DNA of 64,000 nucleotides, from the NCBI RefSeq assembly GCF_002289565.1, contig NZ_NTFY01000001.1, positions 124,001-188,000 of the forward strand, written 5' to 3'. The first letter of the stretch is position 1. Each line of letters opens with the position of its first letter. The position numbers and the translations under genes were made by a program. Below, one piece after another: positions 8,493-18,435 of this stretch. This stretch comes from Rhodopirellula sp. SM50 (GTDB taxonomy: Bacteria; Planctomycetota; Planctomycetia; Pirellulales; Pirellulaceae). The notes beneath the pieces are model-generated. The model ran no database searches, had not been told where the DNA came from, and saw nothing but the letters and a program-made list of their open reading frames with translations.

Positions 8493-11400
8493 TCACTGCG
8501 TGACGCGTTCACCGTTGACGACCCGGCGTGCGTCCGCGATCGCGGCATCGAGCTGTTGACGAAGCTGCGAGAGAGCGGAATCGGTTTCGGCGAGCGAATC
8601 GCCCGTCGCCCGCTGTTCGATCTGAAACGCCAAATCCCCCATCGCCGCCAGACCGAGCGCCTTCAATGCGCCTTTCAGCGTGTGAGCCGATCGTCTCGCG
8701 GCTTGACAGTCGGCGTCCGCCAACGCCTGCTCCAACTCGTTCATCAGACGCGGCGTCTCTTCCAAGAATGCTTCCAAAATGTCGATCAACAACGTCTGGT
8801 CTCCCGCACACAACTCCAACGCCTTCGACCAGTCCGTGGGTTCAGACGCGACCGCTGGGGCGACGTCAGCATGATCGACCTGCGGGGGCAAATCACCGTG
8901 CGGATCAGCGGGTAAATCGTCGTCGAAAAATGATGAAATCGCTTCCCGCAATTCGTGAATTCGAAGCGGTTTGGAAACGTAGCCATCCATGCCGGCCTCC
9001 AAGCACTTTTCGTGATCACCAGTCAGGGCATGGGCGGTCAACGCAATGATCGGCACGTGACCGCCGCGTTGCTGTTCGACCTCGCGGATTCTGCGTGTCG
9101 CTTCCATGCCGTCCATCTCCGGCATTTGCACATCCATCAACACCAGTTCATATGCACCGCAAATGCACTTCTCCAAGGCCTCCTTGCCGTCGCTGGCCAG
9201 GGTGACGGTGTGTCCCCACTTCTTCAACAACGCAATCGCCAACGTTTGATTGACCTGGTTGTCTTCCGCCAGCAGGATGTTCAGCGGACGAATGACCGGC
9301 TCCGTATCCGCCGTGGTCGACTCACCGGGTTTCGCGATCGCCGTCTCTCCCAACACGCCCAGGACGGCGTCGAACAATTCCGTTTCCTTGACCGGCTTCA
9401 TCAGATAACGGTGAATGTTGACTTCGTTCCAGCGTTGATGATCGCCGGGCTGATCGTAGGCGGTGCACGCGATCACCGGCAGATCCTTCAGGGTGGGATC
9501 GCTGCGAATCTCGCTGACAAGATCAAAGCCACTGCGATTGGGCATGTGGACGTCGGTCAGCAGCAGCTGAAAGGAATCGTCTCGGGTCAGGGCCTCTTTC
9601 AAGGCCGCGATGGCCCGGTCGGCATTGGACACCGAGGTCGGACGCATCCCCCAACCACGGACCATTTCTTCCAAGATCATCAAGCTGGTGGCAAGGTCAT
9701 CGACGATCAAAACCCGCGCGTCTTGCAAGGCCGCGATGTCGTGTCGGTCGGCGGCGTCGGAATCCTTCTCGACGCCAAACACGCCGGTGAAATGAAAGGT
9801 GCTGCCACTGCCCAGTTCGCTCTCCACCCAAATCCGGCCTCCCATCAGCTCAGCCAGTCGCGAACAGATGGCCAATCCTAATCCGGTGCCGCCGAAGCGG
9901 CGGGCCGTGCCACCCTCGGCCTGTTCAAAGGCTCCAAAGATATGTGACAACTTATCAGCGGCAATCCCGATGCCGGTGTCACGCACCTGAAAGTGAACCT
10001 CACACTCGTCGTTCGTGGATGAATCAAGCGAAACACCGACCGCGATTTCCCCCTGTTCGGTGAACTTCAGTGCGTTACCGACTAGGTTCACCAAGATCTG
10101 TCTCAAGCGATACGAGTCACCTTCAAGGACCGCAGGAACGTCGGCAGCGACATGCAAGGTCAGTTCCACCTGCTTGGCACCGGCCCGCAACCCCATCGGC
10201 TTCATCATGTCGCCCAAACGCTCGCGAATCTCAAACGGTGTGGAAACCAAATCGAGCTTGCCGGCTTCGATTTTTGAAAAGTCGAGGATGTCGTTGATGA
10301 CCGACAGCAACGACTCGCCCGATTCGCGAACCAAATCCAGATAATTGCGTTGCTCTCGTTCAAGCGGGGTATCGAGCAACAGTTCCGTGATCCCGATGAC
10401 GGCACTCAGCGGGGTGCGAATCTCGTGACTCATATTGGCCAGAAACTGACTCTTGGCGCGATTCGCCTCCTCGGCGGCAAACTTCGCCAGCGTCATTTCT
10501 TGAGCACTCTGCTGCAATGCCGCGTGGGCGAGCTCCAGTTGAAGCGCGTACTCGCGATAACGCTGATTGGATCTCACGACCAAGTACACCAGGCTACCGG
10601 CCAACAGCGCCAACAGTACTCCCAAAACGCGCAACTGCGCCGCAGCGGGCGGGGCCGTCGGCCAGCCCGCAGTCGGCAATCCGTAAAGCGTCCAGCTTCC
10701 CGTCGGAAGCGAAATCTCCGATCGGATCGGATCATCGTTCAGCAAGGAGGCATCTCCATGAATGATCTCTCCCGGGCCGCCCTGGGCGTTGCGACCTCGA
10801 ATGGCAATCGACAAATCATCGGGGACACTCGTCGAAATCTCCTTAAACAACACTTGCTCTTCGATCAGAATCGAGACCATTCCCCAGTAGTCTCCGCCGC
10901 CGGGCGTTTGACCTGGAACCGTCTCATAAACGGGAGCCCGATAGACAAACGCCTGACCACCCTGAATCAGCTCGACGGGGCCGTACAACCAAGGCTTTCC
11001 GGTTTTGATCGCACGCTTGGCCGCCGCACGCTGTTTCGGATCTTCAAGCAATTTGAATCCGAGGGCGCCCTCATTTCCTTCCCGAGGGTACACGTCGTTG
11101 ATCTCGTTGTCTTTGATCGACGTGACGCTGCGGATCCCGTCGGCTTCCTGCATCAGCAACTCGGAGATGTCCGCAAACTCCCGTGACGTCATCTCCGGAT
11201 GCACCGAGACATGGGCCTTCAGCCCCGAGGTCAAATAGACGCGTTTGTTGATCGCCTTCTCCGCCGCACCACGCACGGTCGCCAAATCCCGAACGGTGTC
11301 AGCCTGGACTTTCTGGAGGTACCGTTCGGTCGAGTTCTTGTTCAACACCCACACACAAATCAGCACGACCATGGCGGTTGCTGCGGCTGCCAGCAACGGC

Positions 11401-11495
11401 ACCGCCATCGCAAACGACCAACGACTTGTCACAGAAGTCGCATCGCGGACTTGCGGCCCGTCGCTTGTTTCAGTGGTGGCGTTTGTGTCGACCAT
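8493..11495 (-). CDS. CHASE-domain hybrid sensor histidine kinase with two receivers and HPt
   Basis: 1000 residues from the ATG at 11495; the open frame runs on to 11702 but would overlap the upstream gene. Order: TM helix (about 25-50), periplasmic CHASE-type sensor (about 70-260, [20 protein letters not shown]), second TM (about 275-297), coiled coil, HisKA with the phospho-His in [11 protein letters not shown] near 356, HATPase (about 465-580, including GLGLAIC), receiver 1 (VLIVDD near 595, acceptor in LLTDVHMP near 648), receiver 2 (ILLAEDN near 740, acceptor in [11 protein letters not shown] near 788), and a C-terminal HPt with [11 protein letters not shown] near 935. All phosphorelay residues are present. 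The output regulator is not adjacent. The ligand is unknown. Confidence 0.94.
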   Translation of the reverse strand: MVDTNATTETSDGPQVRDATSVTSRWSFAMAVPLLAAAATAMVVLICVWVLNKNSTERYLQKVQADTVRDLATVRGAAEKAINKRVYLTSGLKAHVSVHPEMTSREFADISELLMQEADGIRSVTSIKDNEINDVYPREGNEGALGFKLLEDPKQRAAAKRAIKTGKPWLYGPVELIQGGQAFVYRAPVYETVPGQTPGGGDYWGMVSILIEEQVLFKEISTSVPDDLSIAIRGRNAQGGPGEIIHGDASLLNDDPIRSEISLPTGSWTLYGLPTAGWPTAPPAAAQLRVLGVLLALLAGSLVYLVVRSNQRYREYALQLELAHAALQQSAQEMTLAKFAAEEANRAKSQFLANMSHEIRTPLSAVIGITELLLDTPLEREQRNYLDLVRESGESLLSVINDILDFSKIEAGKLDLVSTPFEIRERLGDMMKPMGLRAGAKQVELTLHVAADVPAVLEGDSYRLRQILVNLVGNALKFTEQGEIAVGVSLDSSTNDECEVHFQVRDTGIGIAADKLSHIFGAFEQAEGGTARRFGGTGLGLAICSRLAELMGGRIWVESELGSGSTFHFTGVFGVEKDSDAADRHDIAALQDARVLIVDDLATSLMILEEMVRGWGMRPTSVSNADRAIAALKEALTRDDSFQLLLTDVHMPNRSGFDLVSEIRSDPTLKDLPVIACTAYDQPGDHQRWNEVNIHRYLMKPVKETELFDAVLGVLGETAIAKPGESTTADTEPVIRPLNILLAEDNQVNQTLAIALLKKWGHTVTLASDGKEALEKCICGAYELVLMDVQMPEMDGMEATRRIREVEQQRGGHVPIIALTAHALTGDHEKCLEAGMDGYVSKPLRIHELREAISSFFDDDLPADPHGDLPPQVDHADVAPAVASEPTDWSKALELCAGDQTLLIDILEAFLEETPRLMNELEQALADADCQAARRSAHTLKGALKALGLAAMGDLAFQIEQRATGDSLAETDSALSQLRQQLDAAIADARRVVNGERVTQ

Positions 11496-11607
11496 GGTTG
11501 ATTTACCGGAGGGCCTTGCGGCGCAGGCGTCCTGTTGCCAGTCACCCAACAGCTTTCCAACGGCGACCGTCGATTCTCTTCCTCCATGCCGTGGGTGCCC
11601 CCCGTCT

Positions 11608-12468
11608 TCACTGCAAGGGAACGAAGTATTCGATTCCGAATCCCCAACCGCTTCGAACTCTCGCTGGCAAGAAGCTATTGTACCGATATTCGGCGACGGC
11701 ATAGAGATTTCCGCCCAGCTTCACTCCCCATTGCGATTCCGCGACCCAGTCCGAATCGTCAAACCCATCGTTCACATTGTGGTCGGCGAACCCAGCGACA
11801 TACATCAAACCCTCAAAGAAGTCCCGTCGGAAAACGTGTTCTATCTGCCATCCCGAGCCATCATCTTCCAGGACATGAAACGTCAGGGAATAGCTCAGCT
11901 TCAAAGTGTCGGTCACAAAGTCGCCAATCGGCCCGGCCGTATCGTGCAGTCGCCAACGAACGCCAAATCGCCCCACTTCGTCGGTGAATCCGCCGTCAGC
12001 CCACATCAGATTCCAGTCCAGCTGACCGAGGAGACGATGCTCGGCGGCAATCGGCCGACGGAGATGGATCTCCGTAAAGAAGTCATTCCAGTCTTCCAGC
12101 TCAGACGGCGCACCGAACGGACTGGTGTAATTGACGAACTGAAAGTACTCGAATTGACAAGGTAACTTGGCTCCCGCGTTGATCGTCAACACGTTGAAGT
12201 CACGGTTGTCCCAGTAGTAATTAAAATCTAGGAATCCGCTGTTTCGATGATCCGATTCGGGGATCCATCCGCTCAGTAATCCGTCCCGTAGATCAATACC
12301 GAGACAGGACGCAGGGGTGGCGTTCGATTGGCAGGCAGCCACTTCCAAAGGCAGTTCCGCGTGGTCCGTCGTCTCGGACCGCTCCACCGCCCAGAGCGAC
12401 CGCGGGGCGAACTGCCCGCCAAACGTCAGCAGCAAACACGAAATCGCGAGTGCGTACGTCTGCTGCAT
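11608..12468 (-). CDS. Predicted outer-membrane beta-barrel protein (Tsx-like)
   Basis: 286 residues with a clear signal peptide ([20 protein letters not shown]). The mature part alternates aromatic and polar residues ([32 protein letters not shown]) and ends in an aromatic-rich strand ([13 protein letters not shown]), as expected for a barrel inserted in the outer membrane. The [13 protein letters not shown] style recalls nucleoside-specific channel (Tsx) proteins, but that is a weak resemblance by eye. It lies 112 bp upstream of the histidine kinase on the same strand, so the two may be co-transcribed. Length is about right for a 12-strand barrel. Confidence 0.7.
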   Translation of the reverse strand: MQQTYALAISCLLLTFGGQFAPRSLWAVERSETTDHAELPLEVAACQSNATPASCLGIDLRDGLLSGWIPESDHRNSGFLDFNYYWDNRDFNVLTINAGAKLPCQFEYFQFVNYTSPFGAPSELEDWNDFFTEIHLRRPIAAEHRLLGQLDWNLMWADGGFTDEVGRFGVRWRLHDTAGPIGDFVTDTLKLSYSLTFHVLEDDGSGWQIEHVFRRDFFEGLMYVAGFADHNVNDGFDDSDWVAESQWGVKLGGNLYAVAEYRYNSFLPARVRSGWGFGIEYFVPLQ

Positions 12469-12756
12469 CTAGGTGTCCTGTCATCGCTTTCAGATCGGCG
12501 CGTATTAATTCTTTCATCGGCCGCAGAGCGAGCGTACATGAGGAATCGTGCTGCCCGAATAACAGAATACCGGCCGTCGCGGATCCCGCTGACAAAAAAC
12601 ATCGGCCCCGTTGTGAACCGTCTTGGCGGTGACGTCGTAGGACTCCTTCACGTTGACTGTTGGCGCGCTTGCCTTTCAGGCGGACCAAACTGATCTGTTT
12701 TCCCTGTTCCGTTGATCCATCGGCACGGGACTTTTCTTGAAGCAGGGGTCGGTGTG

Positions 12757-14469
12757 ATGGATGGTGAACAGGAACCTGTGGCCGCGTCTGACCTTGCCTC
12801 CCCGGTGGATGTCGCTGCACCGCGACAGACCTCGTTCGCCCGGTTTTTGTACAACCAGAATCCGTTCTATCTGATCAGTTGCTTGCTGGTCATCTACGGC
12901 TGCCAAAGTCTTGCGATCTCTGGCGGCAGCTTGCTCGACAAGTCGATCTCGATGGCTGGAGGGATCGCCGCGTACACGCTGTTGATGGCGGTGGTTTGCG
13001 TCGGCGTCGTCCGGGTCGCGAAGGTTTGGGATGACGCGCGGTCCATCTTTCTTGTGGTGGTGATCAGCCTGGTTGCCGTCACGACCGGGTTTGACGAGCT
13101 TTGTATCGGCGATCAATCGACGGCAGGTGTGTTCGCCTGCGCCGCTGCCGCGTTGGTCTTGATGGTGACCGAAGGCACCCTTTGGCTGTGCAGGATTCGT
13201 TTGAGCCTTTGGTATCGCACGGCGTTCTACGCGCACTATGCCGTGCTGATCGGATTCCCCCTGCTGCTCGGTCGCGCCGTCGCAACGCGCAACGATCCGC
13301 TCGCGAATTGGGGATCGGTGCTGTTTTCGGTCGCCATCGCTGCGAGCGTCTTGTTGCTGATTCCCGCGATTCGCCGTGGCCCCGACTCGGCCCGCGACAA
13401 CGGAACGCCCTGGTCGTGGCCGCTGTATCCGATCTCCGCCTTTGTCATCCTGGTCGTCTTGGCGGGCATCCGATCCCACGCGATCTGGATGTCGTTCGGC
13501 TTTTACGGAGTCGCCGGGAAATTTGAACCGTTCTTGCTGTTGCCGATTCTGGCCGCAGTGATCGTGTTGATCGCCGAAGCCGGACTCGGACGACGCAACC
13601 AAGCCCTTCAAGGTCTGGCGATCATCAGCACATCGGGACTGCTGCTTTGCGCTTCGACGCGAGGCGGTGCAACATGGCTGCCGATTCAAAGCGACCTGAA
13701 CTACCTGTTCGGGTCTTCGCTGACCGCCGCCTTGGGTGTCATCTTATTGGTTTACACTTGGATGACGATACGTGGGGTGCGGTATGCCGTCTTCGGATTG
13801 CCGACGACGTTGTTGGTGACGGGACTGGCCGCACCGCTCCCGGAAATCGGACAGAGTGTTGGATTGACGTCGTGGATGTTCCCGGCCGCCGCCTGCGTGA
13901 TCCTGTTGATCATGACCTTGCGGATGGCGAGCGCCGACTGGCTTTGGGCAGCTTTGGCGGGCGTCGCAGCGACAACGATCGCCATGGTCGGCGATGCCTA
14001 CGGTCACCAGATCGACGGGCTGATCGCCGCGACCGCGTTTGCGACCCTGGCCATGCTGATCATCGGGGCGCTCTTCAAGACCCAACTCGCGGTGCTCCTT
14101 CGCTATCTCGCCGCCGGCGTGATGTCGTTTGCGGCCATCGTGATCGTGTTCCGATCGTTGCAAAATCCGCAGGACATGGTTTTGTATGCGGGGGGTGCAA
14201 TTGCGGTCGTATCACTCGCTTACGGCATGCTCATTCGTCGCCGCGGTTGGTTGGCTGTCGCGGCCTTGCAAGCGGTCTTGTTCTGCGGGACGTTCAGTTA
14301 TCAAGGCCATCGGTCCGGCAAACTGCGACGACTCAATTGGCCGATCGCGTCCGGGCTGATGTGTCTGTGTGTCGGCGTCGCGATCACCACAGGAAAAACC
14401 GGACTGTATCGCCGAATCGCCGAACGCAAGGGCGACAGAAAACCCAGCGGTTTCCAGAGCGGGTTGTAG
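12757..14469 (+). CDS. Polytopic integral membrane protein of unknown function
   Basis: 571 residues from the ATG at 12757; AGGGG lies about 12 bases upstream, and an alternative ATG at 12712 adds 15 residues. After a short soluble N-terminus I count about 17-18 hydrophobic helices spread over the whole length (for example LISCLLVIYGCQSLAI, GGIAAYTLLMAVVCVGVVRV, AALAGVAATTIAMVG). There is no signal for an enzyme domain, ATP-binding site or transporter motif that I can name. It resembles large DUF-type planctomycete membrane proteins. Neighbours give no functional link: it starts 288 bp from the divergent barrel gene. Confidence 0.75.
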   Translation: MDGEQEPVAASDLASPVDVAAPRQTSFARFLYNQNPFYLISCLLVIYGCQSLAISGGSLLDKSISMAGGIAAYTLLMAVVCVGVVRVAKVWDDARSIFLVVVISLVAVTTGFDELCIGDQSTAGVFACAAAALVLMVTEGTLWLCRIRLSLWYRTAFYAHYAVLIGFPLLLGRAVATRNDPLANWGSVLFSVAIAASVLLLIPAIRRGPDSARDNGTPWSWPLYPISAFVILVVLAGIRSHAIWMSFGFYGVAGKFEPFLLLPILAAVIVLIAEAGLGRRNQALQGLAIISTSGLLLCASTRGGATWLPIQSDLNYLFGSSLTAALGVILLVYTWMTIRGVRYAVFGLPTTLLVTGLAAPLPEIGQSVGLTSWMFPAAACVILLIMTLRMASADWLWAALAGVAATTIAMVGDAYGHQIDGLIAATAFATLAMLIIGALFKTQLAVLLRYLAAGVMSFAAIVIVFRSLQNPQDMVLYAGGAIAVVSLAYGMLIRRRGWLAVAALQAVLFCGTFSYQGHRSGKLRRLNWPIASGLMCLCVGVAITTGKTGLYRRIAERKGDRKPSGFQSGL

Positions 14470-14614
14470 CAACGTGGAAGGGCTTCCGGCCTGTCATCTC
14501 CGCGCCCCTCGTTCCAAGGCTCCGCCTTGGAACGCAATGCCCACGTGGCTCTGCCACACTTCGTTCCCGTCAGGAGGCAGGAGCCTCCAAGACACTGTGT
14601 CCCCAGGCAGAGCC

Positions 14615-14746
14615 CTACGCCGTGAACGATTTTTTAGCGGTAGGGCGCGAGCCCTCCGGTGTGTTGGCAAAGAAGCGGAACCGGAGGGCTTGCGCCCTGC
14701 CGCTAAAACCTCGTCAAACACAGGAAATAAATTGTTCACGGCGTAG
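14615..14746. repeat. 132-bp element with CTACGCCGTGAACGA termini (orientation 1)
   Basis: Terminal inverted repeats CTACGCCGTGAACGA / TTGTTCACGGCGTAG enclose the AGCGGTAGGGCGCGAGCC palindrome (14631-14708) and the side sequence CCTCGTCAAACACAGGAAAT. The copy at 47511-47643 is the same element reversed: there the side sequence lies on the other side of the palindrome. A lone right terminus is at about 53229-53245. Confidence 0.85.
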
Positions 14747-14869
14747 GGCTCCGCCTGGGGACGGGATGTCCCGACAGGCTCCGCCTGGGCTGCGCAATAT
14801 CTCTCCTTTGAAACGTGCGTTCATTCGCAGGATTTTGGCGGTTTCCATTCCCTTGGGGGCTTCGTGGGA

Positions 14870-14948
14870 TCAGCCGTTTGGCGCCAGCCTACGGGCCCTC
14901 CGTTGTTGGCGAGGCCCGAACGCTTGCGCGAATCGGCTGATGTCAATC
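14870..14948. repeat. Palindromic element, ATCAGCCGTTTGGCGC family
   Basis: ATCAGCCGTTTGGCGCCAGC...CGGGCCC on the left faces GGCCCGAACGCTTGCGCGAA and TCGGCTGATGTCAAT on the right: an imperfect hairpin of about 35-bp arms. It is the same family as 6161-6235. Confidence 0.8.
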
Positions 14949-15088
14949 GTGTGTTTGATGCCCAACCGCTCCCTGCTCATCCAGGGTCCATCGCAGAATC
15001 GATTCGGCAGAAATTTAGCGATGGAGCGAGACGGCGATTTTGCGCAGCCCTGGCCCCGCCTTCGGGTCGGCGTCCGCGTGTGGCGGGG

Positions 15089-15225
15089 GACGTCGATTGT
15101 AAAAGTGGCGGAGTTGATCGTAGCGGAAGTCGCCACGACCTTCGCGGCGCCGGCCCTCTCTGGCGTTTGCTTGCTGCGCAAACGCCGTCTCTCCCAGAGG
15201 GAGAGAATCTAAAGCGGTTGCCAAA
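15089..15225. repeat. 137-bp dispersed repeat, copy 1
   Basis: From GACGTCGATTGT to TTGCCAAA; shared with 23960-24096 at equal length and with high identity. It includes a hairpin (GGCGTTTGCTTGCTGCGCAAACGCC). Read on the minus strand, both copies give a short peptide beginning MRSKQTPERA; I treat that as part of the repeat rather than a gene. Confidence 0.85.
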
Positions 15226-15302
15226 TCTTGCAGCAAAAGAATCGACGTCCCGAGCCACACCTGCCTTGCGTTCCAATGGCGGAGCCTTGGAACGAGCGGT
15301 CC

Positions 15303-16910
15303 CTACTTGGCGACTTCGGTGAACGCGGTTTCTCGGAGCACGGTGACTTTGATTTCGCCGGGGTACAGCAGTTCGCGTTCGAAGGCTTTGGCGATCTCGT
15401 GGCAGACGACGGCGGCTTGTTCGTCGCTGGTCGTGGTGCTGTCGATGATCACCCGCAGTTCACGGCCGGCGCTGATGGCGTAGGCTTCGCGTACCCCTTC
15501 GAATCGTCGGGCGATCGATTCGAGTTCTTCCATGCGTTTGATGTAGCGTTCCAGCGATTCACGCCGCGCGCCGGGGCGACTGGCGCTGCACGCGTCCGCG
15601 GTCGCGACGACCATCGTGTAAGGATGTTCGACAACGATTTCATCGTGATGTCCCAGTGCCGCATGAACGACTTCGGGGCTCTCGTTGTGGCGCCGCAGCA
15701 GGTCCGCACCGATCTTCGGATGGCCGCCTTCCAGCTCGTGATCGGCTGCTTTTCCGATGTCGTGGAGCAATCCACAGCGACGGGCCACGTCGCCGCGCAT
15801 CCCCAGCATTTCGGCGATCATTCCGGACAGGAACGCGACTTCGACACTGTGCCGCAAAACGTTTTGGCTGTACGAGGTTCGGAAATGCAATCGGCCCAGC
15901 ATTTCGATCAACCGGTCACTCAGTCCTGGGACGTCGACTTCATCGGCCGCCTCACGCCCCTTTTGAATGATCAGCTCGTTGATCTGTTGTTTGGTTTCTT
16001 CGACGACCTCTTCGATCTTTGACGGATGAATGCGACCGTCGGCGATCAAGTTGGCCAGGGAGCGACGGGCGATTTCGCGGCGAACTGGATCGAACCCGCT
16101 GACGATCACCACACCCGGTGTGTCGTCGATGATCACGTCGATGCCGGTGGCTTTTTCAAACGCGCGGATGTTGCGGCCTTCGCGACCGATGATCCGGCCC
16201 TTCATGTCGTCGGTCGGAACGTCGACGGTGCTGGTCGTCGAGTCGGCGGTGTAGGCCGAGGCGTACCGCTGAATCGCGGTCAGCAACATTTCGCGGCTCT
16301 TTTCTTTGATCGTCTCGTTGATCTGCTTTTTTTTCTTCAGCAACAGTTTCCCGCGTTCGTGTTCCAGTTCGTCGTCGAGCGCTTTCATCAATTGCTCGGC
16401 GGCTTCGGCGCGGGTCATCCCCGAGACCGCTTCGAGTACTTTTCGTTGCTTGCGTTCGAGCGTTTTCAGCTCGTCGCGTTGTTCGGCGAGCGATTTGAGT
16501 CCCGCGTCCAAACGTTGCTGGCTGTTTTCCAGGCCGCGTTGTTGTTTGCGTAAGTCCGCCTCCTGGTTGTCGAGTTGTTCGGCTCGACGATCGAGGGTTT
16601 GTTCTCGGCTCAGTTGCAGACGCCGAGCTTCGGTCAGTTCGGCCTCTCCCCTGGTCTTGATTTCCAGCGCTTCTTCCTTGGCCTCCAACAGAATCTGTGT
16701 CTTCAGCGCCTCGGCTTCGCGATTCGCTTCGTCCATCAACTTGTCGGCTTTTTCCGCCAGCCGAATCTTGTAGGCGGCTGCTTTCCAGCGTTGATACCCC
16801 ATCATCAACACTGCACCAGCTAAAACGCCGGCGAGTGAATACAGAAAGAAAAGTTCGTCGAGAAATGATGCGAGGGGCAGGACGTGGGGCAAGGGAGCCT
16901 CGGATAGCAT
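15303..16910 (-). CDS. rny: Ribonuclease Y
   Basis: 535 residues, close to the usual 520. Membrane-anchored endoribonuclease that starts mRNA decay. Order: N-terminal TM helix (about 22-42), long charged coiled coil (about 45-215), KH domain with [15 protein letters not shown] near 226-240, HD domain with the metal ligands in [12 protein letters not shown] and [12 protein letters not shown] (about 350-395), and a C-terminal region ending [17 protein letters not shown] as in other RNase Y proteins. In planctomycetes it may take part of the role of RNase E. It is divergent from tilS, with 293 bp of shared upstream sequence. Confidence 0.96.
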   Translation of the reverse strand: MLSEAPLPHVLPLASFLDELFFLYSLAGVLAGAVLMMGYQRWKAAAYKIRLAEKADKLMDEANREAEALKTQILLEAKEEALEIKTRGEAELTEARRLQLSREQTLDRRAEQLDNQEADLRKQQRGLENSQQRLDAGLKSLAEQRDELKTLERKQRKVLEAVSGMTRAEAAEQLMKALDDELEHERGKLLLKKKKQINETIKEKSREMLLTAIQRYASAYTADSTTSTVDVPTDDMKGRIIGREGRNIRAFEKATGIDVIIDDTPGVVIVSGFDPVRREIARRSLANLIADGRIHPSKIEEVVEETKQQINELIIQKGREAADEVDVPGLSDRLIEMLGRLHFRTSYSQNVLRHSVEVAFLSGMIAEMLGMRGDVARRCGLLHDIGKAADHELEGGHPKIGADLLRRHNESPEVVHAALGHHDEIVVEHPYTMVVATADACSASRPGARRESLERYIKRMEELESIARRFEGVREAYAISAGRELRVIIDSTTTSDEQAAVVCHEIAKAFERELLYPGEIKVTVLRETAFTEVAK

Positions 16911-17203
16911 ATGAATTGCGCAGTCGCGTTCGGGCAGTCACGCTCGTGCAGTTGCGCTCAGGTGAATGGAGGAGACCGGTCGACGAGCTGACGATCGCAG
17001 GTGAAAACTCGGCGCCGGTTCGAGGAAGATCCTACCAAATTTCCTTTCGTCGTGGGTGGTTGGTTTGGCAGCCACACCGGTTGTGATTGCCGGCCGTGAT
17101 TTTGCGGCTGAGTCTCCGGGCTCCCCCCGAATCGGATTGTTTTTTACAACTAAGCGACCGCCCGGACAGGCCGCCAGACCGGCTTTCACCAGCCCCTGAT
17201 TCC

Positions 17204-18262
17204 ATGACAAATCCAGCTCCCTGGCAGAAAGTTCGCAACGCGATCGAATCGGCGTGGCCGGTGTCGGGTTATCGGGATCTGGGCGTCGTGGTCGGTTGTA
17301 GCGGGGGTGCCGACAGCGTCGCGCTGCTGCGGTCGCTGGTCGAATCGGTCCGCCATCCCGCCGCCCCCTCGCCGCCGCGGGGTTTTATCGTCGTCGCTCA
17401 TTTCAACCACCAATTTCGCGGCCGGGAATCTCACGCGGATGCCGAATTTGTCCGGCAATTGGCCGAGCAACTCGCGGTGCCGCTGGAAACGAAGTGTGGC
17501 CAGGGGGTGGAGCAAGACGAGGAGTCCGCACGGAATGATCGTCGCGAGTTCTTTCGCACCGTCATGCGGCGACACGGCGCCCGCTACCTGACCCTGGGGC
17601 ATTCCCGCGACGACAACGTTGAAACCGTCTTGTACCGGCTGATGCGTGGAACCGGGCCGGCGGGGATGGCGGGGATCGCGTCCTTTCGCCCCTTCTCGGA
17701 CGATCCCTCCGGCAGCGATTTTGTGATCGCGCGACCGATGCTCGACCTCGGTCGCGACCAGATTCGCGAGGCGCTGCGGTCGATCAATGCTCCCTGGCGA
17801 GATGATGCCTCGAACCGATCCAACGCCTATCGGCGGAATTGGATTCGAAACGAGCTGCTGCCGACCATGCAATCCCAGTTCCCCCAGGCCGTTCCCGCCA
17901 TCGCCCGCGCGATCCAAGGCCAACGCCAATGGCTCGACGCCTTGCAGCCGGTTATCGATCGCTGGTTGGTGGCGGTCCAAATTCGGGAAAAACCGCTCAC
18001 GCTGCGACGCTTGGATCGAATCGGCGGCGAGGCGGAAACGGATCCCACCGCCACACCGCTGCGGGACCAAGCCGTCGCGATCGAAGCACTGCGGCGGTGT
18101 TGGCAGCGATCGGGATGGCCGCTCCGGGACATGGGCCAGTTTCATTGGACGCGGGTTTTCGAAATGCTCTCCGGTCGCGGCCCCGACGCCTTGACGTTGC
18201 CCGGTGCCATCGAAATCCGTCGCGATTCATGGGCGGTCACCCTGGTCCGCCGCGACGGGTGA
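17204..18262 (+). CDS. tilS: tRNA(Ile)-lysidine synthase
   Basis: 352 residues from the ATG at 17204. The N-terminal N-type ATP pyrophosphatase domain shows the P-loop SGGADSVAL near residues 31-39, HFNHQFRG near 67-75, and LGHSRDDNVETVLYRLMRG near 131-149. This is the classic TilS signature for adenylating C34 of tRNA-Ile2 and attaching lysine, so AUA is read as Ile. The C-terminal part (about 215-352) is shorter than in the E. coli enzyme, so part of the TilS C-terminal region may be absent. Single gene; its frame is open upstream to 17087 but the ATG fits the domain start best. Confidence 0.94.
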   Translation: MTNPAPWQKVRNAIESAWPVSGYRDLGVVVGCSGGADSVALLRSLVESVRHPAAPSPPRGFIVVAHFNHQFRGRESHADAEFVRQLAEQLAVPLETKCGQGVEQDEESARNDRREFFRTVMRRHGARYLTLGHSRDDNVETVLYRLMRGTGPAGMAGIASFRPFSDDPSGSDFVIARPMLDLGRDQIREALRSINAPWRDDASNRSNAYRRNWIRNELLPTMQSQFPQAVPAIARAIQGQRQWLDALQPVIDRWLVAVQIREKPLTLRRLDRIGGEAETDPTATPLRDQAVAIEALRRCWQRSGWPLRDMGQFHWTRVFEMLSGRGPDALTLPGAIEIRRDSWAVTLVRRDG

Positions 18263-18308
18263 TCCGCGGACGAACTATCCAGCGGAATCGAAGTGTTGAC
18301 TGATTACA

Positions 18309-18365
18309 GTGGGATCGGCGTCCAGCCTGTCGATACTTCAACGACAGGCTGGAAGCCTATCCCAC
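18309..18365. repeat. GTGGGATAGGCTTCCAGCC palindrome (degenerate left arm)
   Basis: Left arm GTGGGATCGGCGTCCAGCCTGTCG, loop ATACTTCAA, right arm CGACAGGCTGGAAGCCTATCCCAC. The family recurs at 31665-31791, 34749-34807, 35844 and 63099. It lies between tilS and the FAD oxidoreductase. Confidence 0.88.
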
Positions 18366-18435
18366 TCTTCCGCCGACCACTGTTAGACTAGCGGCCCAAC
18401 GAGCTGTGCCAGCATCCCATCCAGACCGAACTCAA

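Larger units (their letters stand above)
14470..15302. other. 833-bp intergenic repeat cluster
   Basis: A patchwork of repeats between convergent genes. It holds a GTTCCAAGGCTCCGCCTTGG hairpin (about 14511-14530), a 132-bp element (14615-14746) enclosing an AGCGGTAGGG palindrome, an ATCAGCC palindrome (about 14870-14948) and a 137-bp repeat (15089-15225). The open frames running through it, including the long + strand one over 13647-15212, are chance products of GC-rich sequence. Confidence 0.7.

Noticed and set aside
11496-11702. N-terminal extension of the hybrid histidine kinase
   Set aside because: Would overlap the barrel-protein gene by about 95 bp and adds sequence without hydrophobic or domain features; the ATG at 11495 sits just before the first membrane helix.
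13647-15212. 521-codon + strand frame
   Set aside because: Runs through the end of the membrane-protein gene in another frame and through repeats; Arg-rich, no domain.
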